From contig CAZVRJ010000022.1 of assembly GCA_964629885.1 (NCBI GenBank), positions 1 through 38,416 on the forward strand: a stretch of 38,416 nt of DNA, in the 5' to 3' direction. Position 1 is the first letter of the stretch. Each line of letters opens with the position of its first letter. Below, in pieces: positions 16,554 to 26,222 of this stretch. This DNA comes from CAYWCV01 sp964629885. Its GTDB lineage: Bacteria > Bacteroidota > Rhodothermia > Balneolales > CAYWCV01. Both the position numbers and the translations under genes were made by a program. A model generated the notes under the pieces. That model was not told the origin of the DNA, searched no databases, and saw only the letters and a program-made list of their open reading frames with translations.

Positions 16554-17882
16554 ATGATCTGTATTCGAGTCCTTTTATTGGTGCTTCTGGTATCAACTTC
16601 CGCGATTGCACAGAATCCGATTCACCCACCCGGTACGTATTTAGCCGATCCGACTGCCAGGGTATTCGATGGACGAGTCTATGTCTACACTACTGTGATG
16701 TACCCTGATACTGCTGGGCATTACGTATCACATTACCACGCATTGTCATCTGACGACATGCTAAACTGGACGTTTCATGAGCGTATATTCTCCGGATCGG
16801 GTTATGATGACAAAATTTCGTACAGTGATCAGGCTCTTTGGGCGCCCGACGTAATAGAACGCAATGGTGTCTACTATCTCTATTACTGCATGGCAAATCG
16901 ACACCATGCGGAAGGTGTAGCAACTTCAGACTCGCCGTTGGGACCATTTGGAGAAGGTCAACGCATTAATATGTATGGTTACGAAGAAATTGACCCAGCT
17001 GTTTTTATAGACGATGATGGTCAAGCATATTACCTCTGGGGTCAAATTAATCTGAAGATGGCTCGTTTAATGCCATCGATGACCGAAATCGACTCCACTT
17101 CAATCGTCCCATCTATGTTGACGGAAACAGAGCACCATTTTCATGAGGGTGCTTTCATGTTTAAACGAAACGGTATCTACTACATCATCTACTCCGAAAT
17201 TAGTCGTGCAGGCATGCCGACTAGTATTGGTTATGCTACCAGTTCAAGTGCCACGGGGCCGTACACGTACCGTGGTGTAATCATCGACAACGACCACATG
17301 GCACCAGGAGCGTGGAATAACCATGGGTCCATGATTGAATTTAAAGGTGACTGGTACATCTTTTACCACCGTTCAATTAATCAGGATTGGCAACTCCGAA
17401 AAGTTGGCGTCGAACGTGTTTCATTCAACGAAGATGGAAGTATACCTGAAGTGAAGCCCACATCAAGTGGTGTCGCGCCCACAATAGATGCGACATCAAC
17501 AATTGAAGCTGAACACAATCATGTGATGTATGGCCAAGTTTTTATACGTCCAGATGCGTTAAATTCCGAAGTACTCACTAACATTGCGCATCGCGACAGA
17601 GCCGGTTATTCATGGATCGATTTTCGGGATGGAGTTTCAAGAGTCTATTTTCGAGTTAAACCCGGCGCATTCGAAGGTCGTATTGTACTGTCAACCGGAA
17701 AGTCGTGGTACCCACGTATCTCTCAGGTCATCGTACCGTCTAGAACGGAGACAATGGATGACTGGATAACTGTATCTGCCGATGTCGATGCGATTTCTGG
17801 AGTGCATGAGCTATGGTTGACCTTTTTTACAGATGGGAAGACCGGCGTATATGAAGTTGATCATTTTCGTTTCGAGAAGTGA
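16554..17882 (+). CDS. Secreted GH43 glycosidase with C-terminal CBM6-like domain
   Basis: The protein has 442 aa with a signal peptide (cleavage after SAIAQ, about residue 20). The five-bladed propeller of GH43 carries the catalytic triad: base Asp32 in ADPTARVF, pKa-modulating Asp147 in EEIDPAVF and acid Glu198 in HEGAFMF; WAPDVIERNG and WNNHGSMIEF are typical. From about residue 320 a beta-sandwich resembling CBM6 follows (IEAEHNHVMYG..., ending HELWLTFFTDGKTGVYEVDHFRFE). It probably removes xylose, arabinose or galactose side groups outside the cytoplasm; the exact sugar cannot be read from the sequence. It starts 16 bp after kdgK and closes the co-directional run. Confidence 0.9.
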   Translation: MICIRVLLLVLLVSTSAIAQNPIHPPGTYLADPTARVFDGRVYVYTTVMYPDTAGHYVSHYHALSSDDMLNWTFHERIFSGSGYDDKISYSDQALWAPDVIERNGVYYLYYCMANRHHAEGVATSDSPLGPFGEGQRINMYGYEEIDPAVFIDDDGQAYYLWGQINLKMARLMPSMTEIDSTSIVPSMLTETEHHFHEGAFMFKRNGIYYIIYSEISRAGMPTSIGYATSSSATGPYTYRGVIIDNDHMAPGAWNNHGSMIEFKGDWYIFYHRSINQDWQLRKVGVERVSFNEDGSIPEVKPTSSGVAPTIDATSTIEAEHNHVMYGQVFIRPDALNSEVLTNIAHRDRAGYSWIDFRDGVSRVYFRVKPGAFEGRIVLSTGKSWYPRISQVIVPSRTETMDDWITVSADVDAISGVHELWLTFFTDGKTGVYEVDHFRFEK

Positions 17883-18074
17883 AGTTGAATTAAGTATGTT
17901 CAGTTTTAAATCGACACTATATTTGGCTTTAGTGATTGCATATTCATCAGTTACGATTATTTTGTTAGATTAAATATTTGGATATCTAGTCTGCATTCAA
18001 TCTTGATGTAGCTAGCTAATTCTGAGGTGTCGATTCTGGAATACCAATAAATGGCTTACAATTTGAATTGTTAA

Positions 18075-21000
18075 ATGAATACGAAACTGTCAGGCATTTA
18101 CAAGTTTCTAAACCCAAAGTCATATTGGTTGTGTCTTGTATTGTTTTTTATAAGTTCGTCAATCTCTGAATCACAGCAGACATCCTACATCTTTAAAAAT
18201 TATTCAGTTGTCGATGGTCTACCTGAGAACACGGGTACCAGTTTACTTCAATCGAGCGATGGATATATTTGGATCGGAACTCAAGGAGGGTTGGCTAGGG
18301 CCGATGGATATGGACTTGAGTCATTTTTACCAGACCCAGACGATTCTACTTCGATAAGCAACGCGTCCATCTTTACTCTTTTTGAAGACAAGCGCGGTCG
18401 TTTGTGGATAGGTACATCAAATGGCTTGAACCAGTATGAGCCGTGGTCCCAATCATTTCGTCGATACTTGCATGACCCATCCAGTTTGGCAGCTGCCTAC
18501 ATCTCTGTCATAAAAGATGATTCTAAGGGTAATATATGGTCAGTGAAAGTAATGCCCGATAACACCTTAGAGTTGTGGCGCATCGATCCTGTTAAGGGCA
18601 GTCAAGAGCGCTTTGTTCACGATCTAGCACAAAATAATTCGATCAGCGCTTCGGGAGTATACCTATCGAGAGATAGCCACTCGCCACTACTCGTCGACTC
18701 CTCCGACAACGTATGGCTCGGTACACTTGGTGGTGGATTAAATCGGTATGATTCTGCCACTGGCGGTTTTGTTCATTACAGGCATGATCCTGAAAATCCC
18801 ACCTCTATTGGCTCGGACAATGTTTATGCTTTATATGAGGCTAAAGGTGACCCTGGCCACATTTGGGTTATGAGTATTAATTCGCAGACAGGAAATGGAA
18901 TTGTGCAACGTCTTGACGTAAGCACGGGAAACTTTCAAACCATTTCTGATCCAAGCAGGGGTAATTTTCTTTCGTTTTCCTATTTCGAGGACGGAATGGG
19001 AAATTTGTGGTTGGGCGACAATTTGGCCCTTCATAAATACCGTTTTGAAGATCAGACTTTGGTCACATATCGAGTGCCACCTGAGATCTCAATTGGCCAA
19101 GCGGCTGTAATTTGGGACATTTGCCCAGATTTTAATCAACAGCTTTGGCTTCGTACCGAATACTCAATGCAAATGTTGACCTTCGACATGGAATCTGGTT
19201 CTTTTCGAAGTGTGAACATGAACACCGATCGTCCAGAAAATGTCGTTACGTTCGATATGATAAGCGATCACGCCGGTTTGATTTGGATCGGTAGCTGGGG
19301 TTTCGGGGTCTATTCGTTGAATCCTACCCAGTCGATCTTTCAGCATGTACAGTTAAGGGATCCTATCTCAGAGCAATACAATCGGGTGATGGCTTTCTCG
19401 CAAGATGTGGACGGAAGTGTTTGGATTGGTACGCACATCGACGGTCTAACAGTATATAATCCAAAAACGAGAGCATGGACAAAAGCAAACCTCCCCGGAT
19501 TATCGAACACTACGATTACGGCTATGCGTTCGGCTGGTGCGGGCCGGGTTTGGGTTGGTAGCCGTGATGCCGCAGGACTGAGCCGTGTGGATCTTGTGGA
19601 TTTGCCCAATAGAAGAATTATCCCTGCTTCACCAACAGTTACAGCTGCACTTACGAATATTTCGGGTATCGTTCGAAAGATATACACCGATTCGAAGGGT
19701 GATACTTGGATAGCTATAGATGGTGGTGGCATCATTCGTTTACTGGGCGATGGATCTGTAAAAAAATATGTCTACGATCCTGAGAACCCAGATCAATATC
19801 CAGATAATGAGAATCGACCGTTCAGCTTTTTTGAACATCAAGGCACACTCTGGGTAGGTACAAACAATATTTTGCTCACATATAACCGAGAGCGCGATAC
19901 GTTTAGTGTACTTCCGGGCAACTGGCTGGCAACTACTCAGATGATTCCCTCCAGTAAAGGGGGTTTGTGGGTTGCATCCTATTTGAATGGTCTCACTCAC
20001 CTTGATCTATCCGATTCATCGCAGACCGTTTATGGTGATGTCGAAGGGCTTGCAAACACTTCCATTTTTGACATGTCTCGCGATAATGTGGGCAATATCT
20101 GGATTCGTACAGCAAGGGGGTTGACGTATTTCCCAGAGGACTCGGTACGCTTCACAAACTTTGGTACTTCATCCGGGATTCGCCCAGGTACTCGGGGGCT
20201 AATATTGCCACTCAGCGACGGGACTATGATCACATCTGGTTTGGAAGGATTTTACGTGTTCGATCCGTCCACTATCAAGGTAAATCCATCACCTCCGAAA
20301 ATTGTGTTATCTGGATTACGAGTGTTCAATAAGAATGTATGGCCGGGTCAACCCGAAGATGAGTTGCCAAGGTACAACGGCGAAATGCTCCAATTCAGCC
20401 ATAACCAGAACATGGTAAGCATTGACTTTACAGGCTTGTTTTTCTCCAATTCCGACGAGATCTACTACTCACTCAAATTGCAGGGCTTCGACGACAGCTG
20501 GAGCATCCCATCCACCTATCGGTCAACTACGTTTACAAACTTGGCTCCAGGTACCTACCACCTCATGGTGCGCGCCTCAAATCCAGATAAAGTTTGGAGC
20601 GACGAAATTGTAGTCGTTTCATTCGAAATTTTGCCACCTTGGTGGAGAACTTGGTGGGCCTATGGTGCTTACCTTCTGATGTTCATTGGTTCTGTTGTTG
20701 TAATCGATCGATATCAACGGAAACGACTGATCAAGCAAGAGGAGGAGCGAAACCGCGAGAGGGAACTTGAGCACGCGCGTGAAATCGAAAAAGCCTACAA
20801 CAATCTCGAAGTTGCCCATCAGAATCTAAAATCTGCCCAAAAACAGCTTATCGAACAAGAAAAGCTCGCCTCGCTTGGGCAGCTCACCGCTGGCATTGCC
20901 CACGAAATCAAGAACCCGCTCAATTTCGTGAACAACTTCTCGGCTGTCTCAATCGAGATGGTGGACGAAGTTGTGGTTGACCTCGAGAAGTACATGGAAG

Positions 21001-21626
21001 ACAGTCCAGATCGCGCTTTTATTAAGGAAACCCTTGATTTTATAAAGGCTAATCTCACCAAGATTAACGAGCACGGAACCAGGGCCGACGGTATCGTGAA
21101 AAGCATGCTCATGCACAGCCGTGGCGGTAGTGGCAAGATGGAGCCTACGAACCTCAACGATCTTGTCAAAGAGTACGTAAACTTAGCTTTCCACGGCATG
21201 CGTGCTGGTAAAAACGCGATATCTGTGGAGTTAGACCTTAAGTTAGACGATTCGATCGGCGAAATTCCCATGATTGCAGAAGATTTCAGCCGTGTAATCT
21301 TGAATCTCACGAACAATGCGTTCGATGCCATGCGAGAAAAGCTTTCAAAAGGGACGGAAGGTGGCTACAAGCCGGCATTAAAAGTCGTAACGAAGAAAGA
21401 CGACAAGCTTTACACAATAGAAGTTTCGGATAATGGGCCCGGAATCCCAGACAATATTCGCGATAAGATTCTCCAACCGTTCTTCACTACCAAAAAAGGC
21501 ACCGAGGGTACTGGATTAGGCCTTAGTATAACCCACGATATCGTGAAGGCGCACGGCGGATTCATTGAAATAGATTCCACCGAAGCTGGCGCAACATTTC
21601 GAATTATCATCAATCCAGTTACCTAA
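18075..21626 (+). CDS. Propeller-type (Reg_prop/Y_Y_Y) sensor histidine kinase
   Basis: This 1183-aa membrane kinase starts with a signal peptide or anchor (about 1-36). A series of propeller repeats follows with motifs such as DGYIWIGTQGGLARADG, GRLWIGTSNGLNQYE and DNVWLGTLGGGLNRYD, forming two beta-propellers to about residue 740. A Y_Y_Y domain (about 775-855), one TM helix (about 862-882), a coiled coil, HisKA with GIAHEIKNPLNF (His943) and a HATPase with NAFDAM, DNGPGIP and GTGLGLSI complete it. Similar receptors bind polysaccharide fragments and control their utilisation genes. Unlike classical hybrid systems it has no receiver or AraC domain, so it needs a separate response regulator, not seen here. 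It may control the adjacent rhamnose/uronate region; that is inference. Confidence 0.93.
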   Translation: MNTKLSGIYKFLNPKSYWLCLVLFFISSSISESQQTSYIFKNYSVVDGLPENTGTSLLQSSDGYIWIGTQGGLARADGYGLESFLPDPDDSTSISNASIFTLFEDKRGRLWIGTSNGLNQYEPWSQSFRRYLHDPSSLAAAYISVIKDDSKGNIWSVKVMPDNTLELWRIDPVKGSQERFVHDLAQNNSISASGVYLSRDSHSPLLVDSSDNVWLGTLGGGLNRYDSATGGFVHYRHDPENPTSIGSDNVYALYEAKGDPGHIWVMSINSQTGNGIVQRLDVSTGNFQTISDPSRGNFLSFSYFEDGMGNLWLGDNLALHKYRFEDQTLVTYRVPPEISIGQAAVIWDICPDFNQQLWLRTEYSMQMLTFDMESGSFRSVNMNTDRPENVVTFDMISDHAGLIWIGSWGFGVYSLNPTQSIFQHVQLRDPISEQYNRVMAFSQDVDGSVWIGTHIDGLTVYNPKTRAWTKANLPGLSNTTITAMRSAGAGRVWVGSRDAAGLSRVDLVDLPNRRIIPASPTVTAALTNISGIVRKIYTDSKGDTWIAIDGGGIIRLLGDGSVKKYVYDPENPDQYPDNENRPFSFFEHQGTLWVGTNNILLTYNRERDTFSVLPGNWLATTQMIPSSKGGLWVASYLNGLTHLDLSDSSQTVYGDVEGLANTSIFDMSRDNVGNIWIRTARGLTYFPEDSVRFTNFGTSSGIRPGTRGLILPLSDGTMITSGLEGFYVFDPSTIKVNPSPPKIVLSGLRVFNKNVWPGQPEDELPRYNGEMLQFSHNQNMVSIDFTGLFFSNSDEIYYSLKLQGFDDSWSIPSTYRSTTFTNLAPGTYHLMVRASNPDKVWSDEIVVVSFEILPPWWRTWWAYGAYLLMFIGSVVVIDRYQRKRLIKQEEERNRERELEHAREIEKAYNNLEVAHQNLKSAQKQLIEQEKLASLGQLTAGIAHEIKNPLNFVNNFSAVSIEMVDEVVVDLEKYMEDSPDRAFIKETLDFIKANLTKINEHGTRADGIVKSMLMHSRGGSGKMEPTNLNDLVKEYVNLAFHGMRAGKNAISVELDLKLDDSIGEIPMIAEDFSRVILNLTNNAFDAMREKLSKGTEGGYKPALKVVTKKDDKLYTIEVSDNGPGIPDNIRDKILQPFFTTKKGTEGTGLGLSITHDIVKAHGGFIEIDSTEAGATFRIIINPVT

Positions 21627-21744
21627 CGGTTTAGGGCAATTTTTCCCCAAATTTACCGTTATTGGTTGTATAGGCCCGTTTCTCGTGGCCATTTTAAAAC
21701 ACAGCAGTGTCATGCGACAGTGACCTGCAAAAACCAAATTACTT

Positions 21745-22812
21745 ATGAACAAATACATGTTTGACAAGTTGGCCAACAACGTAGCCAACCCAAGTGTCAC
21801 CATTTCCCTGAACACCCACAGGACCCATCCGGATAATCAGCAGGATGCAATTTTACTTAAAAACCTTGTAAAAGAAGCTACCGATAAACTGAAGGACATC
21901 GATGGTAGTGGTAAGTCGGTCGAAAAGCTCAACACGATAGCCGATGGAATTGACGTCAACCAGAACCTAGACAGTCTCCATTTGTTCGTTTCAGATTCAG
22001 TGACAGAAGTTGTGCGTTCACCACTGAAAGCTGCCAACAATAATGTCGCAATTTCTGACCGGTTTTCTCTAAAACCAATCATCAAATTGTTGAACCGAAC
22101 CGAAATGTACTACATTCTGCTTCTGTCGCAGTCTGGAGTCAAGCTCTATGAGGCCACGAATGATGCTATAACGAACGAAGTACAAAATGATTCGTTTCCT
22201 TTTCCTGAATCCCCGTTTTTCTTGGAGAATAACACTAGAAAAAGTGACGGTAAGCGGGCCGACAATCAGGTTCGTGAATATTTGAATCAGGTAGATAAGG
22301 CACTTGTCGAGCTATATAACACATCTCAAAAAGATTGTGTCGTTATTTGTACGGAAGATAATTACAGCAGGTTGATGCAAGTGGCCGATAAGCCACAAAT
22401 CTATCTTGGATATGCGGCAATTAACTACAACGACGTGGCAACACATAGTATCGTAAAGCAAGCATGGCAACTAGTGATGGAGAAAATAGACCAAAACAGA
22501 GCTGAAGCCGTAGAAGAAGTGGGTAATGCAGTGGGAGCTGGTCTTGTTTACACCGATTTGGTTCACATATTTCGGGCGGCAACCGAAGGCAGAGGTGACC
22601 TATTGGTCTGCAACTCCAACTTCCGCCAATCTGCTAGAATTACAGGTGAAGCCACAATCGAGTTGACAAATGGCCAAGACCAAACAGATAGCCAAGAAGA
22701 TATAATCAGCGAAATCGCACTTCGTGTGATAGAGCGCAAAGGTCGCGTGGTCTTTATTGACCCAGAAATGGCTAATGACCTAGGCGATGTAGTCCTTAAG
22801 CTCAGATACTAA
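21745..22812 (+). CDS. Bacterial archaeo-eukaryotic release factor (baeRF)-family protein
   Basis: This 355-aa cytoplasmic protein has an N-terminal region with VTISLNTHRTHPDNQQDAIL, then LLKNLVKEATDKL, a central region with LHLFVSDSVTEVV and LLNRTEMYYILLLSQSGVKLYE, and a C-terminal eL30/L7Ae-like part with ISEIALRVIERKGRVVFID. This layout matches baeRF-family proteins, distant relatives of eukaryotic eRF1/Pelota thought to act in ribosome rescue or stress; the subfamily (3-like) is a guess. It stands alone, 118 bp after the kinase gene. A 57-bp palindromic repeat follows 20 bp after its stop. Confidence 0.7.
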   Translation: MNKYMFDKLANNVANPSVTISLNTHRTHPDNQQDAILLKNLVKEATDKLKDIDGSGKSVEKLNTIADGIDVNQNLDSLHLFVSDSVTEVVRSPLKAANNNVAISDRFSLKPIIKLLNRTEMYYILLLSQSGVKLYEATNDAITNEVQNDSFPFPESPFFLENNTRKSDGKRADNQVREYLNQVDKALVELYNTSQKDCVVICTEDNYSRLMQVADKPQIYLGYAAINYNDVATHSIVKQAWQLVMEKIDQNRAEAVEEVGNAVGAGLVYTDLVHIFRAATEGRGDLLVCNSNFRQSARITGEATIELTNGQDQTDSQEDIISEIALRVIERKGRVVFIDPEMANDLGDVVLKLRY

Positions 22813-22832
22813 GACTTCGATTCAGATCATAA

Positions 22833-22889
22833 GTCGAGCATCGTAAACCGGCGTGCAAAAACTCTTTGCATGCCGGTGTTTACGATCAA
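22833..22889. repeat. 57-bp palindromic direct repeat, copy A
   Basis: This copy is identical over 57 bp to 27831-27887. It folds as ATCGTAAAC then CGGCGTGCAAA against TTTGCATGCCGG then GTTTACGAT, with a 2-nt bulge and one G-T pair. No T-run follows on either strand, so it is not a canonical terminator, although it may still end baeRF transcripts. Confidence 0.95.
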
Positions 22890-23049
22890 CCTTCGAACAC
22901 AAATTTGGAACAATTGCAATAGCCAAGCGATAAAGTAACAGAATGCTAACGCTATCGTATTACAAGCATAACGTGGGCTTCTCATTGAAGTAACATGGAT
23001 GGAATAGTTTGATGTGTCTCTAGATATACATCAAACTAACAAACATCCT

Positions 23050-26000
23050 ATGTATTCGAAGCTAAAGGCTTTTTTTGCCCTCCTACTGTTAGTAGGATTT
23101 ACTAGTCCTGTGATGGGTCAGGGTACCAACACAGGCATCAGCGGCCTAATCACTGATACCACGGGTCAACCGATGGCTGGGGCCACTATCGTCGTAAAAA
23201 ATGAATCTACGGGATTCACTACCGGAACAGTGTCTGGGCTGAATGGAGTCTACAACATCCGACAGCTTCCGCTAGGAGCCGATTATACTATTACGGTTTC
23301 TTTTGTTGGTTTTAAGTCACAAAAACGAACTGGATATGCCTTGAATCAAGGCGACCAACTGCGATTAGACTTCACTCTTGAAGAGTCGACTCAGCTTATT
23401 GATGAAATCACGGTTACAGCTAACCCTCTAGCTTTGACTATTGAAAAGATGGGTGCTCGTACGTCGGTTACTGCCAAAGACATGGCTACATTACCCGTTA
23501 ATGGTCGAAATTTTACCTCACTTATCGACTTGTCGCCAGTTAGTCGTGGTAGCAACCTACTAGGTCAGCTTTTTTCATCTACCAACTACACGATTGATGG
23601 CATGACCAATCGTAGCCCACTTTCAAGCGGAACCACTAATCGTGGTCCATTCTCCATCTCGATGGAGGCGATTCGAGAGTTTGAAATCGTCACGAACGAC
23701 TATGATGTCGTTAATGGAAGAAGCGGCGGTGGAATAGTAAGCGCAGTAACGAAAGCTGGTACAAATCAGTTTACTGGTTCAGGTTTCTTATACAACCGAG
23801 CCGATTGGCTCTCTAGTCCTTATGATACCCGGGGTAACAGGCGCCAAAACGAATTTTCAGTATCACAGTATGGATTGACTATGGGTGGGCCAATTGTGAA
23901 AGATAAAGTTCACTTCTTTGTTGCTTATGATGGCCAATTTGACGCTCGTCCACTCTATATCGCTGACATTCGCACGCCACAGGATGAAGTGACGAACAGC
24001 TTATCGCGCGAATCTCTTGATCGATTTCTAGCTATTGCCCGTGGTAAGTATGGAGTATCAGACTCTCCACAGACAGGTAGTTTTGACAAAAACCGCTACT
24101 CTCATGCAGCCTTTGCTAGGATTGATTGGCAGGTTAATGAAAGGAATTTGCTGACCATCCGTAATAATTACAGTCGAGACCTTAACGTACAAGGGGTTAA
24201 CGACAACAGCCGACACAATTTGTATGAGGTCTATGGCGATCACTTATCGGCAGCTAACAGCCTTATGACCTCTTTAAGAACTACCTTGGGGTCTTCGACG
24301 ACCAATGAGCTTAAGTTACAGTACTTATATACACTCGATGATGGAAGGCCAAATTCACAACTCCCATCAGCCAACATTCCTAGGGCGATCGTTGAGCGCG
24401 TTGAATCTAACGTAAACAATCAAACACTCAACACAACCATCCAGATTGGTGGACAACGTTATTTGCCTGAAACATTTAAATCGAATGTATTTCAGCTTGT
24501 AAATAACGTCTATCACACCCGTGGTAACGTCAACTACACTATCGGGGCAGATGTGCTACTTAACAACTTAAGTTCACTTGCAACGAGCGAGTTTAACGGG
24601 CGCTTCTTCTTCACAGGCTTGAATAACTTCGAGAATTTGACACCCTACAGATATGCTCGTGAAGTTGCAATTACGGACCCGACGGTAACTCAAAATGTTC
24701 TTGGAAGTGGTGTTTACGCTCAAGGTCAAGTGATACTTACGCGTGGCATGGATCTGACCTTGGGTTTGCGCGCAGATTATACGACCTATCTAAAAAAACC
24801 AAACTTCAATGAAATCGTGTTTGAAGACCTTGGTCTGAAGACTGATGTATCTGCCAGTGGATTCCAGATTCAGCCACGTGCACAATTTACGTGGGATGTT
24901 GGTCAGCGTCAGACAGACTTTATCAAATTGGGCGCTGGTATATTCGGATCGGCGCTTAACAACTATTCGGACGTGAATAACCTTCAATTTGACGGTACGA
25001 AAATCTTCGCAATTGATATTCAAGGCCCGAATGTGCCGATACCTGATTTCGAAGCATACAGAAGGAATCCATCAACAGCGCCTGGTATAGACCTTCTAAG
25101 CACCCCTGGTGTTAATGCTGTTACCACGATCAACATGAATAGCGAGGATATTAAAGTCCCTACCGTATATAAGGGCAATCTCAGCTACAACCGTTTCTTC
25201 GGTGAGAAGGTACGACTCGGCGCAAATTTCATCGCCTCTTTTGCGCGAAATAACTACATGTATCTCGACAGGAACATGGTCGACCAACCGTTTTTCCGTC
25301 TTGCTAACGAAAACAATCGAGGCGTGTTTGTGCCTGCATCAACAATCAACGCAAACAATGGCGCTACCAACTGGACTCAAGGCCGTAAATCTGATCGCAT
25401 TGGCCGTGTACTAGAGTTGGTTAGCGAGGGTAAAATCGACACTTATACACTTGTAGTCGATGGTACGTTCCGATACTTCCGTGATGGTCAGTTGACAGCA
25501 AGTTACACTTGGAATGACACTCGCGATAATACTTCCTACAATGGTAATGTGGCCAACTCTGCTACATTATTCCAAATGGTTGTGGATGATCCACGTGACC
25601 TAAGTGTGATGAGTTACTCTAATTCACATTTCAAAAACAAAGTGGTGCTCTATGGCACGTTGCCATCTATTTATGGAGTTAATGTCGGTGTTCGTTACTC
25701 TGGAATAGGTGGAACTCGCTACTCATTGCGTGTGAGCGGTAACGTTAACGGCGATTTTGTAAATTCGAACGACTTGGCTTTTGTCTTCGATCCTAGCAAC
25801 CCAAATACACCTGCAGCGGTTGCTACCGCAATGCGCAGTGTACTTGATAATGAAGACAATCTTGCTCGCAAATGTATCGCTAAATATGTTGGAACAATCG
25901 CCGAACGCAACGGATGTGAAAATGACTTCTTCGGTACTTGGGATGTTCGTATTGCAAAGCGTTTCAACATTCCCGGTATGGGAGCGACAGGATTTGAACT

Positions 26001-26205
26001 CTCCATGGATTTGTTCAACATCTCTAACCTTATCAATAAAGAGTCGGGCACAACGAAGATACTGGGTGACCAAAATCTTCAGACAATCCGTAGCTTTGAT
26101 CGCAACACCAATCAATACGTTTACAACGTCAATACGAACGTTGGTGTGGTTAACCCAGGTGGAACACCGTATCAGTTCCAAGTTTCAGGAAAAATTCTGT
26201 TTTAA
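23050..26205 (+). CDS. TonB-dependent outer-membrane receptor with carboxypeptidase-regulatory N-terminus
   Basis: The protein has 1051 aa from the ATG at 23050; an in-frame GTG at 23014 is less likely because the signal peptide (MYSKLKAFFALLLLVGF..., ending VMGQ) starts at this ATG. A carboxypeptidase-regulatory-like beta-sandwich (about 28-118, GISGLITDTTGQPMAGATIV) precedes a plug domain (PVNGRNFTSLIDLSP, YTIDGMTN) and a long beta-barrel ending in aromatic GKILF. It imports or binds a large substrate using TonB energy. The style (Oar-like, no SusD partner) differs from a true SusC. It is 18 bp upstream of a secreted phosphoesterase, and the two are bracketed by 57-bp repeats. The substrate may be an organophosphate or phosphorylated glycan; that is inference. 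Confidence 0.9.
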   Translation: MYSKLKAFFALLLLVGFTSPVMGQGTNTGISGLITDTTGQPMAGATIVVKNESTGFTTGTVSGLNGVYNIRQLPLGADYTITVSFVGFKSQKRTGYALNQGDQLRLDFTLEESTQLIDEITVTANPLALTIEKMGARTSVTAKDMATLPVNGRNFTSLIDLSPVSRGSNLLGQLFSSTNYTIDGMTNRSPLSSGTTNRGPFSISMEAIREFEIVTNDYDVVNGRSGGGIVSAVTKAGTNQFTGSGFLYNRADWLSSPYDTRGNRRQNEFSVSQYGLTMGGPIVKDKVHFFVAYDGQFDARPLYIADIRTPQDEVTNSLSRESLDRFLAIARGKYGVSDSPQTGSFDKNRYSHAAFARIDWQVNERNLLTIRNNYSRDLNVQGVNDNSRHNLYEVYGDHLSAANSLMTSLRTTLGSSTTNELKLQYLYTLDDGRPNSQLPSANIPRAIVERVESNVNNQTLNTTIQIGGQRYLPETFKSNVFQLVNNVYHTRGNVNYTIGADVLLNNLSSLATSEFNGRFFFTGLNNFENLTPYRYAREVAITDPTVTQNVLGSGVYAQGQVILTRGMDLTLGLRADYTTYLKKPNFNEIVFEDLGLKTDVSASGFQIQPRAQFTWDVGQRQTDFIKLGAGIFGSALNNYSDVNNLQFDGTKIFAIDIQGPNVPIPDFEAYRRNPSTAPGIDLLSTPGVNAVTTINMNSEDIKVPTVYKGNLSYNRFFGEKVRLGANFIASFARNNYMYLDRNMVDQPFFRLANENNRGVFVPASTINANNGATNWTQGRKSDRIGRVLELVSEGKIDTYTLVVDGTFRYFRDGQLTASYTWNDTRDNTSYNGNVANSATLFQMVVDDPRDLSVMSYSNSHFKNKVVLYGTLPSIYGVNVGVRYSGIGGTRYSLRVSGNVNGDFVNSNDLAFVFDPSNPNTPAAVATAMRSVLDNEDNLARKCIAKYVGTIAERNGCENDFFGTWDVRIAKRFNIPGMGATGFELSMDLFNISNLINKESGTTKILGDQNLQTIRSFDRNTNQYVYNVNTNVGVVNPGGTPYQFQVSGKILF

Positions 26206-26222
26206 AAGCTAATTACACAACC

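Noticed and set aside
18075..21626. Classical hybrid two-component system
   Set aside because: The protein stops after the HATPase domain; there is no receiver or AraC DNA-binding domain.
21624..21662. Terminator after the propeller kinase (TAACGGT/ACCGTTA arms)
   Set aside because: Only a 7-bp outer stem with an unmatched interior and no T-run after it; too weak to call.
22833..22889. Canonical Rho-independent terminator
   Set aside because: The stem is imperfect and no T-run follows on either strand; the identical copy inside a coding end points to a repeat element.
23050..26205. SusC half of a SusCD polysaccharide utilisation pair
   Set aside because: No SusD-like lipoprotein follows; the N-terminal and plug features are Oar-like rather than SusC-like.
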